Below are positions 18,554 to 27,293 of a DNA stretch of 33,459 nucleotides, piece after piece. The translations under genes were made by a program, and so were the position numbers. Source of the stretch: a bacterium (GTDB taxonomy: Bacteria; JAJVIF01; JAPKYR01); the NCBI GenBank assembly GCA_026394215.1, contig JAPKYR010000159.1, forward strand, positions 1 to 33,459, in the 5' to 3' direction. Below the pieces are notes generated by a model. The model saw only the letters and a program-made list of their open reading frames with translations, ran no database searches and was not told the DNA's origin. How positions within the stretch are numbered: the stretch's first letter is position 1; every line of letters starts with the position of its first letter.

Positions 18554-19996
18554 CTACCTGATTCCCATCTTTTTCCAGTCCCCTTTCATAAACAGATACA
18601 AATAAACCGTGCACTCTATCGACGCAGACACCGCCATCGCGAGCCATACGCCCCATTCCTCCAATCCGGTATATGTGGACAAAAAATACGCAAGCGGCAA
18701 TCTGATAATCCAGTTGCCGATTAAATGCGCGCCCAGAGGACGCATGCTGTCTCCTGCTCCACGCAAACATCCGACAAATACAAAACCGGACTGGAAAATC
18801 TGCGTGATCGCGTTTATTCGAAGGTACCAGCTTCCGGATTGTATTACCGATGGATCCGTGTTGAACGCCCCGACGATCTTGTCCGGTATCAGCAAAAACA
18901 GGAGGGAGATAATTACCATCAGAGACAACCCGGACTTCCACGCGGACCATGCCGCCTGCTCGGCTCGTTCAGGATTCCCCGCGCCAAGGTTCTGCCCGAC
19001 CATAGTCCCTGTCGCGGTGAATAATCCCATCAGAGGAATAAACCCTATCGCTTCGGAGCTGAATCCTACCCCAAGCGAAGCCTGCGCGACAGTCGGGAGA
19101 TAGGTATAGGAAAGAATCCTGTACAAAAACAGGACATTTATATTTCGCGACAGTGTTTGAATGCTGTTCGGGATGCCCAGCCTTAAAATCGCCTGAAACT
19201 CGTTTAAATACGGGCGGAAATCCTGAATCCTTATTTTCATCCTGTATTTTCCGGACATCAGGAAAACCAAAATTATAAGTGTGCCAAGACCCCTTGCGAT
19301 AGTTGACCCGATCGCTGACCCCGCAATTCCAAGCTCCGGCGCTCCCCATTTACCATAGATCAGCATGTAGTTCAGAAGTATATTAACCGCGTTCGTAAAT
19401 ATCATAATAAATAATGGGGTGACCGTATCACCAAGCCCCTGCATAATGGAGACTCCGAGATATAAAAGAAAAAAAAGCGGCATGAAATCGAAAATTATCC
19501 TGGTATAGGTCATCGCGAAGTTGGTCACTCTTGGCTCGGAATTAAAAAAGCCGACAAGATTCGGAAGGAACAGTTTCGCTAGAACGATCATGATAATTCC
19601 TAATATCAACCCGATCATCAGCGTGTGCGACGCCGACCTTCTGGCATGCTCTTCGCGTCCGGCGCCGGTGTGCTGCGATACATGCGTAATCGTCGCGAAC
19701 CCGACTCCGAATCCGATGGCCATCAGCAATCCGAGCAGGTTATTCGATGTGACAAGCGCTGCGAGGGCTTCCTTTGCATGTAACTTAATATGCCCGATCA
19801 TCACGATATCGGCGATACCGATCGCAAGTTGAAGAAACTGGGACAGAATAATTGGGACGGCAAGTTTCATCGTCGTGGATAAAATCGGCCCGTGCACAAG
19901 GTCGAGCCTTTTATTGTTTTTTTCCGGACCTGAATCCTTTTGAATATTTATTGTATTGTTACTCGCCATATCGTAATGCGGACTTTCAGTCTGCAT
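18554..19996 (-). CDS. MATE family efflux transporter
   Basis: PIILSQFLQLAIGIADIVMIGH, GVGFATITHVSQHTGAG, MGLFTATGTMVGQNLGAGNPERAEQAAW. Start may be the internal ATG at 19969. Confidence 0.9.
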   Translation of the reverse strand: MQTESPHYDMASNNTINIQKDSGPEKNNKRLDLVHGPILSTTMKLAVPIILSQFLQLAIGIADIVMIGHIKLHAKEALAALVTSNNLLGLLMAIGFGVGFATITHVSQHTGAGREEHARRSASHTLMIGLILGIIMIVLAKLFLPNLVGFFNSEPRVTNFAMTYTRIIFDFMPLFFLLYLGVSIMQGLGDTVTPLFIMIFTNAVNILLNYMLIYGKWGAPELGIAGSAIGSTIARGLGTLIILVFLMSGKYRMKIRIQDFRPYLNEFQAILRLGIPNSIQTLSRNINVLFLYRILSYTYLPTVAQASLGVGFSSEAIGFIPLMGLFTATGTMVGQNLGAGNPERAEQAAWSAWKSGLSLMVIISLLFLLIPDKIVGAFNTDPSVIQSGSWYLRINAITQIFQSGFVFVGCLRGAGDSMRPLGAHLIGNWIIRLPLAYFLSTYTGLEEWGVWLAMAVSASIECTVYLYLFMKGDWKKMGIR

Positions 19997-20118
19997 ATCT
20001 ACTCAACTTCCAGCCTGCATCAATCCCCAATATACAAAAAATACCGGATACCCACCACGGGCAATTTTCCCGGTAGCCAGTTTATTGTACCATTATCTTC
20101 CAAGTTCAATTGTGGTTA

Positions 20119-20826
20119 CTAAAATTCCGGAAGCGATATGTATTCCGCGATAATATCCGCGCCGTTCGACGTCCCTATCCTGTCCGCGCCCGCGCTTAAC
20201 ATCATCTCGAAATCCGCCCTTGTGTGGATTCCACCCGACGCTTTGATCGCGACACGTCCCTGCGACGACGCCTGTAGTAATTGCAGATCCGATACAGTCG
20301 CTCCGCTCGGCCCTAATCCCGTAGATGTTTTCACATAATCGATCCCCGTCCTCGCAAGATGCTCGACCGCCCACCGTTTCTCGGCTTCGTTAAGATAACA
20401 ACACTCGATTATCCCCTTCAGTATTACCCGCTCCTTCCGAATCGTCTCCCTATTGTCCGCGTATATCCTGAGGTCTCTCAGCTCCCCCACAAATTCCGAG
20501 TCGTTGCCGGATTTCAGGTGTGAAATATTAACGACAAAATCGATTTCCTCGCACCCGCGATCGATCAGGTCCTTCACCGCCTGGATTTTCGTATGGCGGA
20601 TTGCGAACCCGAGCGGAAAACCGACCACCGATCCCACACGGGTTTCAGTTTCGATGCAGTACATCGACGCCAGCGAGACATACATGGGCGGGACAAACAG
20701 CGCCTTGAATTTCCTTTTTGAATTTTCGTTCAGCCACTGCTTGTAAGTCGATTCCGGAAGCTCCGGACGCAGGAGAGTCTGGTCAATCAAAGCTGCGGCT
20801 TCATCGCTTGTTGTGGGTAATTTCAT
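20119..20826 (-). CDS. deoC: deoxyribose-phosphate aldolase
   Basis: VVGFPLG, EIDFVVNIS, VILKGIIECCYL, YVKTSTGLGPSGATV, IKASGGIHT, IGTSNG. Confidence 0.93.
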   Translation of the reverse strand: MKLPTTSDEAAALIDQTLLRPELPESTYKQWLNENSKRKFKALFVPPMYVSLASMYCIETETRVGSVVGFPLGFAIRHTKIQAVKDLIDRGCEEIDFVVNISHLKSGNDSEFVGELRDLRIYADNRETIRKERVILKGIIECCYLNEAEKRWAVEHLARTGIDYVKTSTGLGPSGATVSDLQLLQASSQGRVAIKASGGIHTRADFEMMLSAGADRIGTSNGADIIAEYISLPEF

Positions 20827-20985
20827 TCCAAAAATACCTGTCTTATACCTTTAATATCCAATGTAGTTATCGGGCCTTGAATATCGATGTCCGATCAGCT
20901 TGAGTCTGCTGTTCCAACCGATGGCAACGAATTGGGTTTCCATTAAGGGAATACTTCTTTCCCCGATCTGAACCGCTTTAATAAG

Positions 20986-21549
20986 CTATTCCTTAACCCG
21001 CTCGATATACCGTCCATCGCGGGTATCGACTTTTATTTTTTCGCCCTCGTTTACAAACAATGGCACCGAAATTTTCGCTCCGCTCTCGATTGTCGCCGGC
21101 TTTGTCCCACCCGTTGCCGTATTACCCTTCTCGCCCGGATCGGTCTTCACGACCCTTACTTCAAGAAATATCGGCGGGGTAACCTCAAGTATCTCATTCT
21201 CGTGCATCAGCACTGTCGAATTCGTATTCTCAAGCAGAAATCCCGCTCTGTCGCCCACCAATGCTTCGCTGACACCGATCTGCTCGTAATTCTCATTATC
21301 CATAAAAATGTAATTCGTGCCGTCATGATATAAGTACGACATGGTGCGGCTTTCCACACGTATATTCTCGACCTTCTCGCCAGCGCGATATGTCCGCTCC
21401 ACAATCGAACCGGTTCGAAGGTTAAGCTGCTTCACCCTCACAAACGCCGGACCCTTCCCAGGCTTTACATGCTGAAACTCGGTTATTTTCCAGAGCTGGT
21501 TATCGTACTTGAAACACGTCCCCGGCCGTAAATCATTTGTAGTAATCAT
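20986..21549 (-). CDS. efp: elongation factor P
   Basis: MITTNDLRPGTCFKYDNQLWKITEFQHVKPGKGPAFVRVK...PGEKGNTATGGTKPATIESGAKISVPLFVNEGEKIKVDTRDGRYIERV. The true start at 21549 shortens the ORF-track call. Confidence 0.95.
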   Translation of the reverse strand: MITTNDLRPGTCFKYDNQLWKITEFQHVKPGKGPAFVRVKQLNLRTGSIVERTYRAGEKVENIRVESRTMSYLYHDGTNYIFMDNENYEQIGVSEALVGDRAGFLLENTNSTVLMHENEILEVTPPIFLEVRVVKTDPGEKGNTATGGTKPATIESGAKISVPLFVNEGEKIKVDTRDGRYIERVKE

Positions 21550-21705
21550 ATAAGGTAAATCTCCTCTACGAAGGGGATAGTATATCCTTAAGGGGGCAAT
21601 ATCTGCAAATTTAATTTTCTGGTTGTTCTTCTTCACACTTGAAAATCCGTCTCGACCAACCACCCCCATTGCGAACACTCCCTTTGCGTGATAACATCTA
21701 AGTGT

Positions 21706-21925
21706 CCCGGCTGTACGGTCGTAATTGAGTTTGACTCGAATACCTAACTCATGGGGACCTGTTAATGCGCGATGTGTTGAAGGCCGCTCTTGAAACGGCC
21801 CCTTAAAAGGCCAGGCGGAATCCTGATTCGCGTAAGGCTTCTAGCCCCGGCGAATGAGCCGGTCAGGACCCCACCATTGCTTGGACAGAGTCCAAACACA
21901 AGATCGGCCAGTCGGGCTTTTTTTT
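21706..21925 (+). ncRNA. structured intergenic RNA candidate of about 210 nt; 6S-like topology is possible
   Basis: CCCGGCTG (21706-21713) pairs with CAGTCGGG (21909-21916), followed by T(8); TTTGACTC pairs with GAGTCCAAA; GGGGACCTG pairs with CAGGACCCC across an unpaired central region. No convincing ORF. Confidence 0.5.
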
Positions 21926-22005
21926 GAAATTTTCCGTCCTTTATGGTATTAATCTTCATCCGGATTATCCTTATCCGGAATATCTGAAAAATCCAGGAGG
22001 CTATT

Positions 22006-22338
22006 ATGGCCATTACTGAAGTTGCTTCAAACACGTTTGAGAAAGTTGTAATCGAAGCATCCAAAGAAAAACCGGTCGTTGTCGATTTCTGGGCTCCATG
22101 GTGCGGACCATGCCACATGATATCCCCAGTAGTCGAGGAACTCGACAAGGAGTACGACGGAGCGATTTCGTTCTGCAAGGTCAACACCGACGAATGCCCG
22201 GATATCGCAAGCAGGTACAATGTCATGAGCATTCCGACACTGTTGCTGATTAAAGACGGCGATGTGAAGGAAACCGTTGTCGGCGTCACTCCAAAAGCCG
22301 CTCTGAAGAAAAAATTCGATGAGCACATCGGCGACTGA
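22006..22338 (+). CDS. trxA: thioredoxin
   Basis: VVDFWAPWCGPCHMISPVVEEL, VNTDECPDIASRYNVMSIPTLLLIKDG. Confidence 0.95.
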   Translation: MAITEVASNTFEKVVIEASKEKPVVVDFWAPWCGPCHMISPVVEELDKEYDGAISFCKVNTDECPDIASRYNVMSIPTLLLIKDGDVKETVVGVTPKAALKKKFDEHIGD

Positions 22339-22369
22339 TGCGATTTACATCTGGGAAAATCTCTCTAAC

Positions 22370-22391
22370 TGCCCGATTTCGGGCATTTTTT
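22370..22391 (+). terminator. rho-independent terminator after the thioredoxin gene
   Basis: TGCCCGATTTCGGGCA followed by TTTTTT. Confidence 0.7.
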
Positions 22392-22408
22392 ATATCGGAC
22401 GATAACAA

Positions 22409-23563
22409 ATGACATCCACGACCGCATATTTCGACCATGGCGCCACATCGCCCCTCCGAAATTCCGCATATGAGGCGATGAAACCGTACATGATGGAAAA
22501 ATTCGCGAATCCCGCAAGTGCGCACAGGATGGGACTCGAAGCCCGTCATGCTCTCGACTCCGCGCGGGACAGGATCGCGGATATTCTCGGCGTCGATTCG
22601 CGCGAAATTATCTTCACCAGCGGTGGAACGGAAGGCATAATTCTCTCGCTGGTTGGCGCATATATCGGAAATAAACATCGCGGCAGGCACATTCTGGTTT
22701 CTTCAATCGAACACAGCGCGACATTAACAATTCTGGATTTCCTCAAAAATGAAATGGGAGCGGAAGTCGAAACTGTCGATGTCGACCGCGACGGGATTCT
22801 CCAACTCGATGATTTTGAACGCAAACTTCGCGATGACACAGTTCTGGTAAGCGTCATGAGGGTCAATAACGAGATCGGCACAATTCAGCCGATTGAAAGA
22901 ATTTCCGAAATCTGCAAATTGGAAAATATCATCGTCCAGTCGGATTGCGTCCAGTCGTTCGGAAAGATACTCACCGATTTGAAGAAACTGGACGTCGATA
23001 TCGCGATCGCGTCATCGCACAAATTCGGCGGTCCCAGAGGCAGCGGTTTCATGTACGTCAGGCAGGGAACCTACATAAAAAATATTTGCGAGTCATCGCA
23101 CGAATTCGGGCTACGCGCCGGGACGGTAAATGTCGCGGGAGCGGTCGGGACATCGGTCGCGTTGGTCGAAGCTATCGTTGAATTACCGGGCCTTATACCC
23201 CGCCTGGCAGATTTCCGACGGCAACTCCTCTACTGCATCAATAACACCGCCTCCGACGCAAGCATCAACGGTTCATCCGATCACTGCATACCGTCGACAC
23301 TGAACGTACATCTCCCCGGATGCGAGGGTGAGGTGCTTGTCCAGGCGCTTGATATGGATGGCATCGAAGCGGGCGCTGGATCGGCATGCCATTCAGGCGC
23401 GAACGAGCCGAGTCACGTTCTGACGGCGATGGGTCGCAGCCGTCTTGAGGCATTGAGCAATTTAAGGCTGAGCATGGGATACACGACCATACAGGAAGAG
23501 GTTGACAGGTTTATAAAAGTATTTCCCGGGGTATATGGGAGAGTGAGGGGGACAGACAAGTAA
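22409..23563 (+). CDS. cysteine desulfurase (NifS/IscS-like class V aminotransferase)
   Basis: YFDHGATSPLR, FTSGGTEG, SSHKFGGPRGSGFMYVR (PLP lysine), GSACHSGANEPSHVLTAMG. Confidence 0.93.
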   Translation: MTSTTAYFDHGATSPLRNSAYEAMKPYMMEKFANPASAHRMGLEARHALDSARDRIADILGVDSREIIFTSGGTEGIILSLVGAYIGNKHRGRHILVSSIEHSATLTILDFLKNEMGAEVETVDVDRDGILQLDDFERKLRDDTVLVSVMRVNNEIGTIQPIERISEICKLENIIVQSDCVQSFGKILTDLKKLDVDIAIASSHKFGGPRGSGFMYVRQGTYIKNICESSHEFGLRAGTVNVAGAVGTSVALVEAIVELPGLIPRLADFRRQLLYCINNTASDASINGSSDHCIPSTLNVHLPGCEGEVLVQALDMDGIEAGAGSACHSGANEPSHVLTAMGRSRLEALSNLRLSMGYTTIQEEVDRFIKVFPGVYGRVRGTDK

Positions 23564-23669
23564 CCTTAGCTTTCCAATCTTGAAGGATTTCAGCTAAAAA
23601 CTTGCCTAAATAATATTTTAGTAGTAGTATAATTTTTAGAGTTCAGAGAAGGATGAAATTTAAGGGAAA

Positions 23670-24602
23670 ATGACTCCGGCAATTAAAATACAAAGATACC
23701 CAAGGCTACAGAATAATCTTCTTGATGAAACTACTTTAAAACCTCATGTAAGGAAACTGTCCATCGGGGAACTTGAAAAAATTGTCCTCGACGCGATTCA
23801 ATATGCGAATATTAAGTCTAGTCGGGATGCATTTAACATCCCAGACGATGCGTCTGATGATGAAATAAACGAGGTTTACACTCAGGCAGGCAGGAGATTA
23901 TTTCAATATTTTATCGAACATTGCGTCGATCCGGCATCAACCACATATCAATGTTTTAACCAATCCTATAAAGAAGTTGGAGCAGAGCAGTTTAGAAATT
24001 GGATTACCCAAAAAGCGAGGATGAATACGGGTTGGCGCTATCAATCCATTGCTAAAAACGCCGCCAGTGTTTCAGGGCGATTCGAAACCATATCAGATAT
24101 TGGCACCCAGGAAGCCGATTTCAATGCTGTTATTTCCTATTGTGAAGGGAATGGCGTTTTAACAATATACGTATCGGTAAAAAACCGGGAATCGACCATG
24201 GGAGGACAGGACTGGCCTAAAGCCATCGCTGCATTGGAAAAAGTTGCTATTAATGATAAGAACAGAGTTGGAGATTATATTTGTGTATTTGGGATTGCAA
24301 TTGATAAGGGACTGCGGCATATAAAATCAATCAAGAAAACAGGGCAACCTCATTCAATCAATACAGAAATTTGGAGATCAGGATTCTTTTGGCCATTTTT
24401 TACAAATCTGACATATGAGGAGATTATACAGGCAGTATTAAATCAACTTATGGCTACCGAAACTGCTGACCCCATAGCATTCGACATTCCTGTACAAATT
24501 CTAAACTCATTCGGGGAATGCTGCAAAAAGCACAACCTGGTCAGTGATAATGGGGACTTCAATAACATTGGTAATTTAATCAAATTGTTTTGTGGAAGTT
24601 GA
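23670..24602 (+). CDS. putative restriction endonuclease, unassigned family, partner of the downstream methyltransferase
   Basis: 310-aa ORF ending 5 nt before the methyltransferase ATG; EADFNAVISYCEGNGVLTIYVSVKNRESTMGGQDW resembles a PD-(D/E)xK core with an SxK variant. Confidence 0.6.
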   Translation: MTPAIKIQRYPRLQNNLLDETTLKPHVRKLSIGELEKIVLDAIQYANIKSSRDAFNIPDDASDDEINEVYTQAGRRLFQYFIEHCVDPASTTYQCFNQSYKEVGAEQFRNWITQKARMNTGWRYQSIAKNAASVSGRFETISDIGTQEADFNAVISYCEGNGVLTIYVSVKNRESTMGGQDWPKAIAALEKVAINDKNRVGDYICVFGIAIDKGLRHIKSIKKTGQPHSINTEIWRSGFFWPFFTNLTYEEIIQAVLNQLMATETADPIAFDIPVQILNSFGECCKKHNLVSDNGDFNNIGNLIKLFCGS

Positions 24603-24607
24603 GAGTA

Positions 24608-25471
24608 ATGCTCTATAGAACTGAAATAATTTTTGGAGACTCGCGAGAAGTCCTGAAAAAGTATCCGGACAGTCACTTCAACCTGATCTTCACGTCACCT
24701 CCATACGCAGATGCTCGAAGAAAGCACTACGATAGCATCAGTCCTGATGAATTTCCCGATTTCCTGCTTTCATTCCACGAGCAATTCTGGCGTGTATTAT
24801 CTGAAGATGGTTCGTTTGTGCTGAATATCAAAGATAAGGTAGTCAATGGTAGGCGCAACAGGTATGTGTGGAAAACAGTCATGGCGCTGGAAGAAAAAGG
24901 CTGGTTAAGCATTGATGATTATCTATGGTTGAAACCGAATGCTATGCCGGGATATTGGAGGAATCGTTTAAGAGATGAATGGGAATACTGCTTCCATTTT
25001 ACAAAAGACAAAAATTTCGCAATGTACCAGGATGCGGTAAAAAAGCCGATGGGGGATTGGGCTGAAAAACGGTTGGCAAATCTGAACGGCAAGAGTGCAG
25101 AACGACACAATAGCGAAAATAGCAGCGGTTTTGGGCGTGATTTAAGAAACTGGTTAGGCAAAGAATATGTACTTCCCGGGAATGTTGTACAAGTGCCTCT
25201 GGTTGGGAAAAATATGGGTCATCCTGCGGTATTTCCAGTAAAACTACCTGAATTTTTCATCAAACTTTTTACGAAAGAAGGAGATTCCATATTGGACCCA
25301 TTTGCCGGGAGTGGTTCTACAGGAATTGCAGCAGAGGAAAATCTCAGAAATGTTGTCTTGGTTGATAATAATCTGGACTATTATAATTTAATGCTTAAAC
25401 GGCTTGGAAGTGATAATTTATTAGGCCGAAAACGAAAATTCATTAATGAGAATGAATTGATAACAAAATAA
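24608..25471 (+). CDS. DNA methyltransferase of an R-M system, probable N4-cytosine type (TSPPY), paralogous to 5532-6452
   Basis: LIFTSPPYADARR near the N terminus and ILDPFAGSGSTGIAA near the C terminus; ATG at 24608 preferred to the TTG at 24590. Confidence 0.9.
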   Translation: MLYRTEIIFGDSREVLKKYPDSHFNLIFTSPPYADARRKHYDSISPDEFPDFLLSFHEQFWRVLSEDGSFVLNIKDKVVNGRRNRYVWKTVMALEEKGWLSIDDYLWLKPNAMPGYWRNRLRDEWEYCFHFTKDKNFAMYQDAVKKPMGDWAEKRLANLNGKSAERHNSENSSGFGRDLRNWLGKEYVLPGNVVQVPLVGKNMGHPAVFPVKLPEFFIKLFTKEGDSILDPFAGSGSTGIAAEENLRNVVLVDNNLDYYNLMLKRLGSDNLLGRKRKFINENELITK

Positions 25472-25486
25472 TATTTAACCTTTTTA

Positions 25487-25972
25487 TTATAAAAATGGAA
25501 CCAATCCTGCGTGTTCTTCCGATTCCCCGATTTCCTTAAGCCTGCCGTAAATCACATTGATCCTGGCGCGTCCAAAAGCGATTGCGGCGAACGACATGCC
25601 GGTAATTACCAGCGCCAGCGCGCGTCCGACTGGCTCCTTCCCGAGAACCTGCGTCATCAGAGGGACGGGGAAAAGGATGATGATCCCTAAAATTATCAAC
25701 CACAGGCTGACCAGACGGTATCCCATTAAAGTTTTCGCCTGGTTGATACTTGCCGCGTGGAAAAATCCCGCGGCGAGAACACAGCTTAAGAGATTCCACG
25801 CTCCGAGAATTAACGTGGTCATCAGACGCATAATCGCGGCATGTTCCTCATGAATGAAAAGGTTCGGGGGCGCGGTGATCCATCCGAAAGCCCAGACTAT
25901 AGCCAGAAGCACAAGGCCGAGTCCTGCTGCCAGTCGATGCGGAAAGATCGCTTTTTGAGCTGATTTATCCAT
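25487..25972 (-). CDS. membrane protein of unknown function
   Basis: 161-aa ORF with about four hydrophobic segments. Confidence 0.65.
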   Translation of the reverse strand: MDKSAQKAIFPHRLAAGLGLVLLAIVWAFGWITAPPNLFIHEEHAAIMRLMTTLILGAWNLLSCVLAAGFFHAASINQAKTLMGYRLVSLWLIILGIIILFPVPLMTQVLGKEPVGRALALVITGMSFAAIAFGRARINVIYGRLKEIGESEEHAGLVPFL

Positions 25973-26070
25973 TGATTCAATGTCAATCAGAATAGTTTAT
26001 TAAAATTAATTAATTCAACCGGGGCAGTATAGCAGAAACCGGGACGGAATTAACTATTGAATCTGTATAT

Positions 26071-26119
26071 CATCGGCGGGACACCGATGACACAGCGCCC
26101 ATGTGCGGGACGCACATGG
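26071..26119. repeat. REP-like doublet of adjacent hairpins
   Basis: CATCGGcgggacaCCGATG (26071-26089) and CCATGTGCGggaCGCACATGG (26099-26119); CGGGAC occurs in both. Confidence 0.6.
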
Positions 26120-26138
26120 CACTAGCTGTTCAGATATT

Positions 26139-27188
26139 CTACTCATCAACCTGAGCCTCATTTCTCCCGGCTTCGTCAAGGAGATTTTTAAATATATCAA
26201 GCGAGAACAACACCTGGCGTGTTCCCTGTATTTCGTCCGGGCTGACGACCGGCGAGTTATTGTCCCGGGTAATAATATTTTCCGGAGTGTCCGGGTCATC
26301 ATAGCTTGTGTAATGGTCCCAGTATCGTGCCTGACCATGCTTGCTTCCATCGAGCAATGTTACCTGCCAGTAGACAATTTTATTATCGATAAGCCCGCCT
26401 TCGACATTCACTCTCATTCTTCCCCTTGAACCGAAAGGCCATGCATTATCCGGATTCATCTTTAAACCAATCCCGTCAAGCATACCTTCAAGGCTTTCCG
26501 GCGGATGCTGGTAGAGCGTGATATATCCCGACACCGCGCTCTCCCATACCTGCGCGAGGAAGCAGACATATTGCTCCTGCAAATCCGGCGGTTGAGGCAG
26601 GGACTGGCCGAATATCGACGTCACCTCATCCGGGTTTATATAGATTCTTTCTTCGCTTGGTTCGTGGGACGCCTGCCCAGCCCAATTCACCTTTTCAAGG
26701 GTGCGCCTTGAAATAAAACTCCCCGTTGTTCCCTCCGGAGGTACTAATGCAAACAGAAACGGGGAAATATTGCCTTTTATATCCTGACCGGAATCAAGAA
26801 TTTCCACCGGTTCACCGGATTCGTTCGCGAATATGAATGGCCGGAATCCGGATTGATCGAGTTGGGCGACACTGGTCGCGGATGAAAGATTAACGATGCA
26901 ATACCAGGCAAGATCGACGGTTAATTGTCTTGAGTGCGTATCCTGCATTATCCATCGAGCCTGGGAGTATGGCTTGATTTCACTTATTGCATCAGGGGGA
27001 ATATATTCGCCGCGATTGGAATTCGACCTGGGGACAATTCTGATCAGGACCCATCCTGCAGCAAAAATAAGGGCAAGGGAAACGACAAGTATCAGGCCTT
27101 TCTTCAGGATCTGAAGTACGGGAATTTTTTTCTTTTCTTTCGGATCCCGTGAAAGATTTGTGTACTGTTTGAACCTTGGTTGCGCCAT
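26139..27188 (-). CDS. single-pass membrane-anchored protein of unknown function
   Basis: 349-aa ORF; one transmembrane segment GLILVVSLALIFAAGWVLI near the N terminus; no recognised domain. Confidence 0.65.
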   Translation of the reverse strand: MAQPRFKQYTNLSRDPKEKKKIPVLQILKKGLILVVSLALIFAAGWVLIRIVPRSNSNRGEYIPPDAISEIKPYSQARWIMQDTHSRQLTVDLAWYCIVNLSSATSVAQLDQSGFRPFIFANESGEPVEILDSGQDIKGNISPFLFALVPPEGTTGSFISRRTLEKVNWAGQASHEPSEERIYINPDEVTSIFGQSLPQPPDLQEQYVCFLAQVWESAVSGYITLYQHPPESLEGMLDGIGLKMNPDNAWPFGSRGRMRVNVEGGLIDNKIVYWQVTLLDGSKHGQARYWDHYTSYDDPDTPENIITRDNNSPVVSPDEIQGTRQVLFSLDIFKNLLDEAGRNEAQVDE

Positions 27189-27293
27189 CCTAAAACCGCC
27201 ACAGATGCAAGGCTGATTCAGAGCATCAGCTCCTACATATTATCGGGGTTTCAGGCCATGGTTGGAATAACCATAGGGCAAATCGAAGGCCGT

